Positions 47,401 through 59,539 of a stretch of DNA of 64,000 bases are shown in pieces (the stretch's first letter is position 1; each line of letters opens with the position of its first letter). The notes below the pieces were generated by a model. It saw only the letters and a list, made by a program, of their open reading frames with translations, was not told the origin of the DNA and searched no databases. Both the position numbers and the translations under genes were made by a program. The DNA is from Hirsutella rhossiliensis (Eukaryota; Ascomycota; Sordariomycetes; Hypocreales; Ophiocordycipitaceae), in assembly GCF_020360975.1 (NCBI RefSeq), contig NW_025408672.1, forward strand, positions 1,674,001 through 1,738,000. The letters are read 5' to 3'.

Positions 47401-49420
47401 AAGTTTCCTAGGATTTATAAATTACTACTAACGATTTATTAAAGATTTTAGAAAGATTATAGTACTACTATATAACTTAATAAAGAAGGAAAAAGAATTT
47501 ATATAGGATAATAAAGCTAACGAAGCTTTCGATTATATTAAGACTACGATTACGTAAGAACTAGTCCTAACTACCTTTAACCTAGAATAATAAATCGAAC
47601 TTAAAACCGATATATTAGACTTTACTCTAGGAGTATAAATCGGATAAAAAGATAATAAAGGAAGACTACGATTAATTATATTTTACTTAAAGAAGCTATA
47701 TAGCATAGAACTTAATTACCCTATCTATAATAAAGAATTCCTTATAATTATTTAAGCTTTTAAGGAATTTTAATACTACCTTCTCGGAAGTAAATATAAA
47801 GTTAAGGTCTATATAGACTATAAGAATATCTTATATTTTATAATAACGTAATAGTTAAATAGATAATAGATCCGATAGGCCGAATACTTATTAGAATTCG
47901 ACTATAAGATAATCTATAGAAAAGGAATAGAAAACGGTCGAGCTAATGCCCTTAGTCGATAAAGCGACTACGATATAGGGGCACCTATAGTAAAAGGACA
48001 GCTCCTAGAAATCAACGAAAACGGGAACTACTAGCAATAATAGCTAAATATAATATTTAAAGTATAACCTAATAACTTAATATACTAAAAGATCCTAAAA
48101 TAGATAAAAGAATATAAAGTACTAAACGGATATAATATAAAGTATTTAGAAGTTCTAATATATAAAAATAAAATCTAGATACTACTAGTATTTTAAGATA
48201 AAGTTATATAAGATATATATAAATATCTAATATATAGATACTAAGGAATCTAAAGGATAATAGAACGGATTAAACGATAATATAACTTCTTATAGCTTAA
48301 GAAAGTAGTATAATAAGTTATTAAAGAATACGAACTTTATATACGAAGTAAAGCTAAACGATATAAGCTATATAGAGAATTATAACCGCTACTAGTACTA
48401 GAGAAACTATAGGATTTAATAGCTTTCGACTATATTATAAAGCTACTACTATTAAAAGAACCTATAACTAACGTTAAGTACGATAGTATATTCGTTATTA
48501 CTAATAGACTAACGAAGTATAGATACTTTTTACTATATAAAGAAATAAGTAATATAGAAGAGCTAGTATATATATTCCTACGAATAATTATTAGTAATTA
48601 TAGACTACTAAATAAGATTATCTTTAATAGAGGAAGTATATTTATAGCTAAGTTTTAGTAAGCTCTTATAGTATAATTAAGGACGAAATATAAGCTTAGT
48701 ATAGCTTATTACCTATAAATAGATAGATAAATAGAACGACTTAACTAAACGCTTAAATAATATTTACGATACTATATTAGCTATAAATAAAACGATTAAG
48801 TTAAATAGCTACTAATAGCGTAACTAGCTTATAATAGCTTAGTTATAGAAATAACTAAGCTCTTACTAGTATACGCTAATTATAGATATAACCTAGAAGT
48901 ATTTAAGGTTACTTAATAAGGACTATAAGCGGAACGAGCGATACTATAAGTAGATTAGCTACGAAAATTATATAAAGAAATATAATAAGAACTTTAATTC
49001 GTTAAAGAACGAATATCTACTTACTATAATCGGAAAAGATTATAGGGACTAATCTTTTAAGAGGGAGATATAGTCTACCTCGTATAACGAAATATTAAAA
49101 TAAAATAACTAAGTAATAAATTAGATTTTAAGAAACTTAGACTATTTAAGGTTAAGAAAATTATTTTAAAAGTTAACTACGAACTTTCGCTACTAACGAT
49201 AATACAAATATACCCGATATTTTATATCTTATTATTAAAACTAGTACTACGAAACGCTAAACTATAGGAAAAAATTAAAGTCGACGATAATTAAGAATAT
49301 AAAGCTAAATAAATACTAGATATAAGAAAATAAGGTTAGCAATAAGAATACCTTATTAAGTAGAAGGGATATAGACTAGAAGAAAATACCTAGGAACTAC
49401 TTAAGCACTTAACCTACTAT
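44400..49420 (+). pseudogene. Gypsy-B pol with C-terminal chromodomain
   Basis: The clearest part is RT at about 46,700-47,240: KNSKLRLIIDYKRLN-like, LDLKGAYN and VYLDNILIL (47,158-47,190, for Y-L-D-D-I-L). RNase H follows to about 47,950 (YIVYRKGIENGRANALSR-like end), then integrase to about 49,100. Near 49,290-49,415 a chromodomain reads EYLIKQKGY then ENTQELLKHL (family W-E-P-L-K-H-L). Chromodomains steer integration towards marked chromatin. The stretch 44,400-45,900 before protease is coding-like but not assigned to a domain. Confidence 0.8.
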
Positions 49421-50027
49421 GGTTCTCTACTTCGATAGTTCTACTAGTAAAATCTACCTTAGGTATCGTAAAATCGCTTAACGAACTAATAGCATTCTAA
49501 TTAATTATATTAAATCTACCTATAGACTAAATATCGACCACCGCTTTAGATTCTTAGCGCTTAGCCTTATTAAGGTTATCTAAGGAACGAAGGCCCCGAT
49601 AGACTATCTTAGTACCCTTTATCTTTAGCTAGCGCTTTTAACGGCGAAGCCGCGCTAAATAAGCTAAGGCTTCGTTTAAGTTAGCTTAAGCTTTTAATAT
49701 TCGCTCCTTAGTAATTTCTTCTTCTTTATCTAATTAATTAGACTCTAGATTTATTTAGGATACTAAGATATACGTTAGCTATAAATAATAAGTAGGATAA
49801 CGAAGTTACCTATAGGAGCTAATCGCTACGCCTAACGTATCGTAGGAACGACCCCGCCGTATATATTCGGTATACTTAGAAGATTTCTCTAGCATTTTAT
49901 AGTAGAAGCCGCGCGATAAATAGAAAGAATATAGTATAACGTCGAAACTAAGATAATTAATAGACTTAGCTAAACGAATACGCTTAAGGGTCTTACGAGA
50001 ACGATCCTTTAACACGCGACTAGACAT
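49400..50027 (-). pseudogene. Gypsy-B antisense frame: Cys cluster plus coiled coil
   Basis: It starts at an ATG (50,027) on the strand opposite pol and stays in one frame for about 210 codons without an indel, with about ten TAA/TAG stops. The first 73 codons are still open. Near residues 50-62 SSKYTEYIRRGRSYD shows C-x2-C-x6-C spacing with Tyr for Cys. The second half is a charged coiled coil (DKEEEITKERILKA, NEALAYLARLRR). Many fungal genomes carry small hypothetical proteins of this build, as I recall. The role is unknown. Confidence 0.6.
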
Positions 50028-50162
50028 ACTATTAGTAGTATATCCTAAGGGATAGAAAGAATAAACGGGGAATATATATACGCGCGATAAGGGTATATTT
50101 ATATACGGCGGCTAAGGTAGTAGTAGGTCTTACGGATAAGACTAAAAGGAGGGGAGACATCG

Positions 50163-50632
50163 TATTACGACTATAGTTAGCGGGCCATAGGAGAGCTAGC
50201 TACGTTTATATAATAAGGCGGCTCGGAATAATAGTCGGGACGAGAAGTTACTTAGGCTTAGCTTACCTAGAGCATACGTAAGCTAAGTAAGCCTTATATA
50301 GATAGATTACTACTTAGGAGCATAGCTTATAAGTAAGCTATAGTAAGCTATAAAGGGGATTACGGCTAGGACCGTGATCTAAGGATAGTCTTTATAGGTA
50401 TATATAGCTACCTACTTTTACTCCTTTAGATAGATAGCTCGATAGCTTTTAATATAGATCTTTATTACGATTCTATCTTTAATTTTAATTACCTAGTTAT
50501 AGTCTACGGTCTATAACCTCCGACTTATTACTAACGTAATATACTTATTATTACTTAGACCACGCCCTATTATATCTATTAATATAAACCCCTTAATAGG
50601 TTTATCCCTTAGGAATAATACCGGTCGTTATA
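50163..50632 (+). repeat. Gypsy-B 3' LTR
   Basis: 470 bp, colinear with 42,801-43,270 and followed by the AATAG duplication. It keeps a few dinucleotides (for example a CCATAGG and a GTGATC) that are mutated in the 5' copy. Confidence 0.95.
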
Positions 50633-50637
50633 AATAG

Positions 50638-51520
50638 CTTATAGCTAAATAAACTAAGATAAGTAGCTTCCTATAGCTTAGATAGCGCTTAATAGTAGGT
50701 CGAACTCCTTTATTAATATATCCCTTTTCCTTACGCTATATAGGTTTAAACCGCTATTAATATAGCCTATTACTATAGATATAGGTATAGAGCGCTACCT
50801 AGCTAGCTCCTTAAAGGGTAGGGCGTCTACCTTTATATAAAAGCTATAATAAGTTATAGAGTTCTATTAATCTTTAATAGTATCTACTACCTAAGACTAA
50901 GAGCGGTAGGCTAATAAGTTATAGGATCCTATAAATAGGTTTATAGTAAGGGATAAGGTCTAACTAAACCTTTATAACTATAAGTTAATAAAGTTAAAAA
51001 AGAAGCTTAACTAGCTATATACTAAGTATATAGTAAAGAGGGTACTAAGTTTATAAACTATAGAGCTAAAAGGGATACCCTTTAATATCTATAATATAAT
51101 TAACGTTAACCTTTTTTATCGCGCTATTATAGACCCCTTACTAAGCTAAGAGATAGCGGATCCTTAACTAGCTACTATCCTCGTTAAAGGGAAGAAGGAG
51201 TTCTTAGTAAAAGAGTTATAAGTAGCCTATTAAAAGAATATAAGCCGCGGTAAGAAGCGCGAAGTCCTTATTAAGTAGCGCGGCTACTAAGACCTAATAT
51301 AAGAGCTAGCTTTTAAGTTTAAGGGCAAGGTAGCTTTAGATAAGTTTAAGGCCCTTTATAAGCTAATAAAGAAGAACGATAGCTTAACGAGAAAAGCTAC
51401 CCCCTTAGCGGTAAAGTAGCTAATACCTTAAAACGTAAGGAAGACTATACCTTACCCTTAAGAAAGTAATAGGGTACTAGGCCCGCGGCGGTCGCTATAC
51501 TAGCGTAAGCTATATATATA
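50638..51520 (+). pseudogene. Gypsy-A pol, segment 3 (integrase end, chromodomain)
   Basis: It continues the integrase after the Gypsy-B insertion: VQLNLYNYKLTKLKKKL, YTKYIVKRVLS and IPFNIYNIINVNL. A chromodomain follows: EFLVKELQVAYQKNI, KKREVLIKQRGYQD (about 51,190-51,300). A Pro/Arg-containing tail ends near 51,520. Confidence 0.85.
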
Positions 51521-52690
51521 TATTATAGATACCGTAACTATAAATAATAAGTAAGGTATACTTAGGTCGGTAGTAGTATAAATAAATCGTATTAGCTCTT
51601 ATAAGCGCGCTTAAAGGTATATAGACTAGGCCTAGTAGGCCTTTTTCTTTAGTAGGGTCTTAACTATTAAACGGTTAACCTTATCCTCCTCCTTATCCTC
51701 CTCCTTATCCTCCTCCTTATCCTCCTCCTTATCCTCCTCCTTATCCTCCTCCTTATCCTCCTCCTTATCCTCCTCCTTATCCTCCTCCTTATCCTCCTCC
51801 TTATCCTCCTCCTTATCCTCCTCCTTATCCTCCTCCTTATCCTCCTCCTTATCCTCCTCCTTATCCTCCTCCTTATCCTCCTCCTCCTTAGTATAAGGCG
51901 CGGCCCTAGCCTTAAGGGCGTAGATCTAGCCTTTTAAGCTACTTAGCTAAGTAGTAATAGTAGCGGCGTTAAAGATAGTAGCGGCGGCGGCGGCGGTGCT
52001 AGTAGTAGTAGAAGCGGCGGCGGTAGAGGTAGCGGGGGCGGCTACGGTAGTAGCGACGGTGCCCTTAAGAGAGAGAGAGTTAGCGCTATAAAGAGTATAG
52101 GAAAGAGAGCTTCTATACTTAGGTATAAAGGCGGCGTGCTTAAGGAACTATAAGTTACGGTAAGAGGCGGCGGTAGTAGTTAAAGCGCGCTTAGCCTTAT
52201 TTTAGTCCTAACCTAGCTCCGCGGCGCTCTAAGCCGCGGTAGTATAAGTAAAGATAGGCGGCGTAACCTTATAAGCATAGCTATCCTAGGCGTATAGGAA
52301 GCAGCTACCTTAAGGGCGGCCGGCTTAGTTAGTATAAGGGAGGGACTATAAGGTATACTATATATAAGGGGAATTATAGGTAGCGCCTTAACCTATAGCG
52401 CGCTTATATTAATATAAGGAGTTAGTAATACTTATAAGAATAAGGGTAGAGGGTCTTATAGAGGAGGGCGGCGAGGACCCGCGCTTATTATTATTATCGT
52501 TATTATTATTATTATTATAGCGGCCGGTAGTAGAGAGCGTAGCGGGGGCGGCGGCGGCGCGGGTAGTAAAGTTAATAGCTAAGAAGCTAGGTAGCGGGTA
52601 GCGCGAAGTAGTAGTAGGCGCGACTAAGGCGGCGGGGGTAATAGGTAGGGTAGCGGGCGAGGTAAGGGTATAATCGATAAAGTTATTAAT
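51520..52690 (-). pseudogene. Gypsy-A antisense frame with Zn2Cys6-like spacing
   Basis: The minus strand keeps one long frame (about 52,680 to 51,900) with RIP-type stops: a Thr/Ala/Pro-rich start (TSPATLPITPAALVAPTTT), an Asn run, then at about 52,370-52,275 positions reading C or Tyr spaced C-x2-C-x6-C-x10-C-x2-C-x6-C, the consensus of a fungal Zn(II)2Cys6 cluster. One Cys (TGC) survives. A low-complexity Ala/Thr stretch and, after a frame change, Glu-Glu-Asp-Lys repeats from the 12-bp array follow. It lies tail to tail with pol. No product is expected now. A DNA-binding or gag-like zinc protein is inferred. Confidence 0.5.
51681..51884. repeat. 12-bp minisatellite, 17 identical units
   Basis: Seventeen perfect copies of TTATCCTCCTCC. 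The unit has no CA or TG on either strand, so it offers RIP no target. On the minus strand it would encode a repeating Glu-Glu-Asp-Lys peptide within the Gypsy-A antisense frame. Confidence 0.95.
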
Positions 52691-52972
52691 CTTAGCGGAG
52701 AAGTAAGATAAGGTAAAGGAGGATATATTAAATTATTTAAATAACTAATAAAGGGATAGGTTAGCTTATATATAAGCGGTAGCGTATAGCTAGGCGCTAG
52801 GAGACTTATAGTTATAGTTATAGCTACTACTAGTAATATTAATAATAATAGTATAGTTAAGAGGAAAGAGTAATAAGGGCGCGCTAGTAGGTTATTTACC
52901 TCTTAGCTACGCGCTAAGGTATAATATTAACGTTATAAGGGACCGCCTATAAAAAGAAGGGTAAGGACTTTA

Positions 52973-53098
52973 TATAAGGGTATTTACCCTTAGTATAAGT
53001 CTAGGTATTAGCCTAGACCTTAACTAATAGCGTTATAAGGTAAGGTAGGCTATATATATAAACGCGTATTTAGTAGCGGCGGGCGTAATATATAGTTA
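52973..53098 (+). repeat. Gypsy-A 3' LTR, truncated
   Basis: It starts TATAAGGGTATTTACCC just after a purine tract (52,951-52,968) and matches 20,289 to about 20,415. The match breaks at about 53,098, where unrelated sequence begins. This sets the right limit of Gypsy-A. Confidence 0.8.
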
Positions 53099-53136
53099 TA
53101 TAAGGAATAGTATTTTCCTATTATAAAGAAAGTAGT

Positions 53137-53330
53137 TATAATATACTCTCTTAATTATATAAGCTAATAAGTAGTATATTAATTATAGATAAAAGTCCTA
53201 TCTTATTAAGTAAGAATCGCTTATTATTATATATATTATTATATATTAAACGGGTTACTAGTTATTATATAATTAGGAATTAAAGGAATATAGCTAGCTT
53301 AGAATAGTAGCTAAGACCTCTTAAGAATAC
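53137..53330 (+). repeat. About 194-bp LTR-like repeat, copy 1
   Basis: It begins TATAATATACTCTC and ends TTAAGAATAC. It is the reverse complement of 54,352-54,544. It lies directly before the Copia-3 integrase text, so it may be a solo LTR or the Copia-3 LTR after an internal deletion. Confidence 0.75.
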
Positions 53331-53339
53331 CGGTACTTA

Positions 53340-56300
53340 CGCTTAGGATATATAAATAGTAGGGCTATTTTAGAAATATTAAAAAGATATAATAAGGATA
53401 TAAAAATACCTCTAAAAGAGGAAAATAAAATAAGGTAGTATAAAATATATATTAAAGCTAAAGTAATAAATAAGGTTAATAAATAACCTTTATATAAGAC
53501 TTATTCCTATTTAGAAAAAATAGTATTAGATATTTAGGGGCTAATTAAAGTACTTACTTATTATAAATATTACTATTATATTTCTTTCTTAGATATAGGA
53601 ACCTAATATCTAGAAATATACCTTTTTCGAAGAAAAGAAAAAGCTCTAGATAGGTTCTAAGAATTTAAAAATAAGGTAGAAAATAACCCTAAAAATACTA
53701 ATATTAGAGAATTATTTTCTAATAATACTAAAGAATTTATATATAAAGTAAAGCTCTACTATAAAAAAGAAGGAATTACCTTTAATTCTAGTCCTCCTAG
53801 GACGCTTAAATCTAATAGTAGAATAAAAAGAATAAATCGTGCTATATTAAAAAAGGTATAAGCTCTTTTATTTACTACTAAGCTTCTTAAATACCTATAA
53901 GGAGAAGCTATTTTAATATCTACCTATTTATATAATAGATTACTAGATTCTACGATAGGATTTAAAAGTCCTATAGTAAAGAGGGATAATATAATACTAC
54001 CTTTTAAGACCTTCTTAAGGTATATAAGTAAAAGCGGAATTTTAGGAAATTAAGAAATTATATAAGACTATATAATAGAGGGGAAGAAGGAGTATAGGGT
54101 AGGATTCTTAATAGAATTTATTAGTAATATATTAGTATATAGAAGTAGTATTAAAGTTAATAATTCTCTCTCTATCTACTAGCAGACATACTATCTTATA
54201 TAGATAATTATAGTTAAACGGAAGAACCTTTTAGGACTAGATTTAGGCTGCTATATAGCCTTAAGACTAAGGAATTTAGTAATACCTCGAGTATATTAGG
54301 AAGTGTCTTAGTTCTACTAATATTTATATTTAAAGGAGGTTGGTCGTGCTAGTATTCTTAAGAGGTCTTAGCTAGTATTCTAAGCTAGATCTATTTCTTC
54401 GATTCCCGATTATACTATAACCGGCAACCCGTTTAATACCTAATAACATATAAAATAACGAGCGATTCTTACTCTATAATATAGGATTTTATCTATAATT
54501 AATATACTACTTATTAGCTTATATAATCGGGAGAGTATATTATAGCTGCTTTATTTATAGTAGGAACACCGTTCCTTATAGACCTTATATAAAATTAAGA
54601 CCTTTAGAAGCCTTATATATTATAAGAATAAAGACCTTATAGATAAGCTAGATAATAGAGCTTTTAAGGGATTAATAGTAGGGTATTTAGAAAATGCGTA
54701 TAAAATCTAGGAATTTTTTAAGAGAAGGAATACTATCTCTAAAGATATTACTATACTAGAAAATAAATTTATAAAAATTCTAGAAATTTCTAGTAGTAAT
54801 AACACCTTTGATTTTAATTTTACTTTAAATAAAAATAAGCTAGAAAGCTATATCCCTATAAAGGAAGCTATTAAAGAACCTAGAGATAAAAGTCCCTTAC
54901 CCTTTATAGAAAAAGAGTCTTTAAATAATAATCCTATTCCTACTACTAGTAAAATAGTAGTAGAATTACCTAAGAAGCTAGAAGGGTTTAATTCTAACTA
55001 TATTAAATACCTTAACGTTAATTTGTTTTTAAACTATAATTTTAAAGAGTTAATTCTAGCTAGTATAGAAAATTAGGATCTAAAAATTCTAAAGACCTAT
55101 AAATAGGTAATAAATAGCCCTAAAGTAGTATTTTAGAAAGAAGCTATAACTAAGGAAATAATCTAGCTAATTAAGTATAAAGCTTAGGAATTTTCCTACC
55201 TCCTTAAGGATAAGGAGGCTATAAAAGGCCGCTAGGTTTATACTATTAAAAGGGATAGTTAAAATAATATAATAAAATATAAAGCCCGTTTTATAATATA
55301 AGGATTTAAGTAGATCTATAGCTTAGATTTCCTAGATACCTTCTTAACTATAGCTAGGCCTAAATCTATTAGAATTCTATTATTTTAGCTATTATCTATA
55401 AATTCGAAGCTTTATAAATAGATATAATAAATGCCTTCGTATATACTAATAAGGATAGCGAAGTATATATTAATCTTCTTATAGGCTACGAAGAATACGC
55501 TCTTAAAGAATATTATTTAAAATATAGATTACTTATAGAGCTAAAGGAATTAAATTAACTAAATTCCTAGACCTATATAAAACCGGTTAAATTAAAGCAA
55601 AGCTAGAGAAAGTATTATATAGCCTAAAATAAAGTCCTAAGCTCTAGTATAATTATTTAAAAATTATACTTAATAAACTTAGATATCTTCCTCTTTTAAT
55701 AAATAAAGGAGTATTTATAAATAAGGACTATAGTATAGCCTTAGTAATTTATATCGACGACTTTCTTATAGTTAGGCCCTCTAAATCTATAATAAAAGAA
55801 AGATTATTTAAAGAATTATTTAAATTCCTAGATTAATTTTAAAAAGAAATAGGATCTCTATTATACTTAGCCCTATTTACTAAGCTATATATCTTATATT
55901 CTATAATTTCCTATACTAGATTCGCGGTAAAGCCCGATTATATATATTTTAAGGCTTTAAATATAATTTAGAAACATTTAAATAAATTCCCTAGCCTAAA
56001 GATTATACATAATTATAATATCCCTTTTACCTATCTATATATAAAGGGTTTTACTAACTCTAGCTAAGCGTTAGATTTAATAGATAGAAAATCCTTTTTC
56101 GGTTACTATCTTTATATATATAATAATATAATAAGCTAAGCTTACTTTAAGTAAAAAGCTATTACCCTTTCTACTTATAAAGCAAAGTATATTAGCCTTA
56201 AGGAGGTAAATAAAGAAGCTATTTATTTAAATATAATTTTTAAGTATATTACTAAGGATCTATCTATTAATATTCTTAATACTATACCTTTTATTTTAAT

Positions 56301-56480
56301 AGATAATACTACTACTATTAAATTAATAGAAAATCCGGAATTTTATAAAAGGTTTAAGTATATAAGATTAGCCTTTTACTATACTAAAACTAGTATAAGA
56401 GAAGGGGAAATTAAAGTTTTTTATATAAATTAAAGAATATAAATATATAAAAATAAAAAACTTCTTATAAAACTAATATA
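53340..56480 (+). pseudogene. Copia-3 pol (integrase-RT-RNase H), interrupted
   Basis: Integrase is readable from about 53,500: YYYISFLDIGTQYLEIYL, FSNNTKEFI and INRAILKKVQALLF, with QGEAILISTYLYNRL (about 53,910). After the inverted LTR at 54,352-54,544 the text resumes (KLRPL.ALYIIRIK). RT lies at about 55,090-55,650 (AVFWKEAI-type start, YKARFIIQGF), and a RNase H end at about 56,100-56,470. Gag and protease are absent. Stops are of RIP type. Confidence 0.75.
54352..54544 (-). repeat. About 193-bp solo LTR, inverted, inside Copia-3
   Basis: The reverse complement matches 53,137-53,330. It separates the integrase and RT parts of Copia-3, so it was inserted there. Flanks read GCTAG and GCTGC, so a clean 5-bp duplication is not seen. 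It and its left flank (54,180-54,350) keep more CA/TG than the surroundings. Confidence 0.7.
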
Positions 56481-56700
56481 CGCTTATAATAGGTACGTAC
56501 CGCGACTAAAATACTAATTAATACTAGGAATTAATTTAGTAGTATTAATTACCCTTAGTAATAATACTATACTAAGGCTAAGGGGTATATAGATATAGTA
56601 GCGGCCCTTAATATACTAAGCTCGACTAAAGTATATAGCGTAAAGAGACGCTACCTAAATTTATATACCCCGATAAAGCGAGTTAATAAACCTAAAGTTA
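56481..56700. other. Copia-3 3' flank, unassigned
   Basis: RIP-decayed sequence between Copia-3 RNase H and the second 475-bp element. It may include Copia-3 3' untranslated region. No LTR partner was found. Confidence 0.35.
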
Positions 56701-57175
56701 TCGCGAAGCGTAGCTTAATTTCGTAGTTCTTAGAGATATCCCTTAGTATAAGGGACCTAAGAAGCTAAAAAATAGGTTTTAAGGAAGGAGCTAAAAGGAG
56801 GTATAAAGAGGAGGGTAGGGGTAAAAAGGGAAGTAAAAGTAGTAATAGCTTCTTATAGAGGTAGCGAAAGATAAGACGGATATACTAGTAATAGCTAGAA
56901 AGGAGGGAAAACCCTAGTAAAAAGCTTAGTAGTTAAGAGGATATTAATAGCTTCTTTAAGTAGGATCTTCTTTATTAATTAAGATACTAGATAGGTATAA
57001 AAAGGGGCGTTAGATAAAGGAAAGAAGGATAATTAAGGTAATATAATAATTACTCCCCTACTATAATTACTACCCCTATAAGAATTAAATATCTCTACCT
57101 TACCTATCCGACCCCTTACTTTTAATTTTACCTTTATATATTTTATATATACGTTTTATATCTCTCTTTATAAGA
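56701..57175 (-). mobile_element. 475-bp element with TIR-like ends, copy 2
   Basis: The reverse complement of 20,560-21,034 over exactly 475 bp. It is more heavily RIP-mutated: its TCTCGCGAAG end has become TCTTATAAAG while the CTTCGCGA end is intact. GTTAT-type flanking repeats (56,697-56,701 and 57,176-57,180) suggest a short target duplication. Confidence 0.65.
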
Positions 57176-59296
57176 GTTATAAGCCTAGGAGGAATAGTAT
57201 TCCTATACCTTTTAGCTACTATAAAAAGCACCTTTCTTATATCCCTTATAGCTTCCTTTTACCCCTCTTACTAAAAAAGCCGATTTTTAACTAACTTTTC
57301 TACCCCCTCTCCTATAATAATATTAAATAAAAAATTTCTTTACCGTCCCTATAGTCTATAAGACGATTCTTATAAAGCCCTAAGATTAAGATAAGTAGGT
57401 AAAGGAGCTATAGGCTCGTATAAATAGAACTATCTATAATTTAGTCTTCTTTAATAAGTAGGACCCTCTTAAGCCCCCTTTTTATCTTAGGGTAATAGAA
57501 TTTATAAAAGGAGCTTCCCTCTTCTCTAAGCTAACCTCTATATAGTAGAGAGCATTTTTTTACTACCTTAGGTAACTACGAGAGTTACTAAAAGGAATAC
57601 CTCTATAAAATAAAGCTACTAACTACTACTTATACGGTAATAATAGAATCCGTTAGTGCTATAAAGCTAATCTCTCTTTAAGAAGAAGAGACTCTTAAGT
57701 AGTAGCTTTTAAAGCTTAAGACCTCGATAGCTCCCTTAAGGGGCTATATAACTAACCGTATTAAGAAGACCTATATAGTATACCTAGGAGCCTTTTCTAC
57801 TAGGAACTTACTAGCTTCTTTATAGCTAGCTAAGTAGGAAGAAATCCTTAAGGAAGCTAATTAATACTTCCTAATAAAAGCTCTTTCTAGCTAGTAGTTA
57901 TAGGATATATCTCTACTAATAAAGCCTATTAGTAACGGTTACTTAACTATCTTTTAAGAAGCTAGCTAGGAACTAGATAAAGAGGCTACTAGAGTATAAT
58001 AGTAAGTAGTCTTATTCCTTCGTAGCTAGCACTCGACCTAGATAGCTCGACCTACTACCCCTATAGCTGCTGCAGCCCCTATTACTATAGCTCCCGCTAC
58101 TACTATAGCTATTGCCCCTCCGGCTCTACCTCCCTCGAGAGCCTTAACGCCGTCGTTAACTATAGCTGCTGCCCTGGCCCTAGCTACGTATCTTACTCTA
58201 GGCCCGGCCCCGGTCCCGTTAGTTAGACCGGCCTAACTAGTCCCTTAATAGACCTTTTAGTCCGTTAGTCGAAAAATTAAGGAACTAGTTAAAATCGAAC
58301 CTCTTTATTAAAATTAGTAGTAAGGTATAAAGAGGGGGGGTTTTTAAGCAGACCTTCTAAATCGGGACGAGGATTCCTCGAAGAAATAGAAAACTAAAAG
58401 ACGAAATAGCTGCCTAGCCTATAAATCCCTAGGCTATCGGTTATTATAATACTAGTAGGTCTTTAAGGAAAACCGACCTAAAGGAGTTAACCCTTTAAAG
58501 AGGCTATAAGAAATAGTATAATAGTCTCTTAAGGAGGACCCCTTATTATAAAAGAAGATAGACGAGATTTAGGTTACTAAGAAATAGTAACTAATAACGC
58601 CGCTGCCTTTATTCGAGCCGTAAATTTAAGGAAAAATTATTAGTATAGTAAATCCAGCCTTTATCTTCCTTATAGATTAATAAGGCTAAGACTAACTATT
58701 AGAGCCCTCCGATTATCCCTTACGAAAATTAGCTATCCTTAACTTTAGTACTTCCCTTAATATCTATAATATACTCTTATAATTCTAGTCCTTTAAGAAG
58801 GTAAGGAGGGAATACCTTATTACTAGGGAATTAACCGTATAGATAGAGGGGTATAGAAGGGTGATTTTTACGATAAAATTACCTAATAGGACTATATAAA
58901 TTCTTCGATAAAAAAGGGTAGCTTTTTGCCCTTGATTTTTAATAAGCCTAATTTCCTTTTACCTTCTTTAAGAGGAAGGAATCTTTTAAGACACGAAGTC
59001 TAAGCCTATAAGGCTAGTCTAAAAGAATTAAACGATTAAGCTTATCGAGGAAAAATTCAGTTAATTTATTTTTAAATTCTAACCTATTTTTAAGAAGGAA
59101 CCTCTTAAGAAGTTAGCTTTCCCTACTAAGAGGAATAGGTCTACTATAAAGGACCCTCTTCCGGTAGCCTAAGGAGACGGTATTCTTTAGTATATATAAC
59201 TTAGTTACCTAGGCCCCCTAGCTTTATATAAGCTAGGCTAATAATAGGGCATACGAATAAGGGGCCTAAAGACTATTAAATATAAATACTATAGCT
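57176..59296 (+). pseudogene. Copia-2 gag-protease, cut by Gypsy-D
   Basis: One plus-strand frame is readable through RIP stops. Gag has a Pro/Ala-rich centre (about 58,060-58,250), then at about 58,405-58,445 CLAYKSLGYRLL*Y, a C-x2-C-x4-H-x4-C knuckle once Tyr is read as Cys/His and the stop as Gln, and LKEDPLLxKKIDEI behind it. A protease-like part follows (near 58,630-58,980: NPAFIFLID, VAFCPxFLISLISF). A pre-integrase LSYLGPLALYKL / IRIRGLKTIKYKYY block stops at 59,296, where the Gypsy-D LTR starts. Confidence 0.75.
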
Positions 59297-59539
59297 ATAA
59301 GAGTCTTTAACTATTATAGGTAATAGGCTTAGGCCGCGGCCTAAGCCGCGTAGTTATATACGGAGGGCCGGATCCTATAAGTATAAGGGCGGGCTAGCCG
59401 CGTATAAAAGAGCTCTATATAGCTTATTAATATTATCTTATAAACGGTACCTACGTATACGCCTTTGCCTACTCTATAATAGTATAAGCTATTAACTAAT
59501 AGATCTAATAGATATCTCCTTAGAAAGGGTGCCGCTTCC

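Larger units (their letters stand above)
42801..50632 (+). mobile_element. Gypsy-B, complete LTR retrotransposon nested in Gypsy-A
   Basis: A 7,832-bp element with two 470-bp LTRs, a 5-bp target duplication AATAG (42,796-42,800 and 50,633-50,637) and a purine tract AAAAGGAGGGGAGA just before the right LTR. Gag, pol with chromodomain, and an antisense 3' frame are present but RIP-broken. It sits inside the Gypsy-A integrase region. It is the best preserved full-length LTR element in the window. Confidence 0.95.

Noticed and set aside
51681..51884. CRISPR-like array
   Set aside because: Units are contiguous with no spacers and the organism is a fungus; it is a simple minisatellite.
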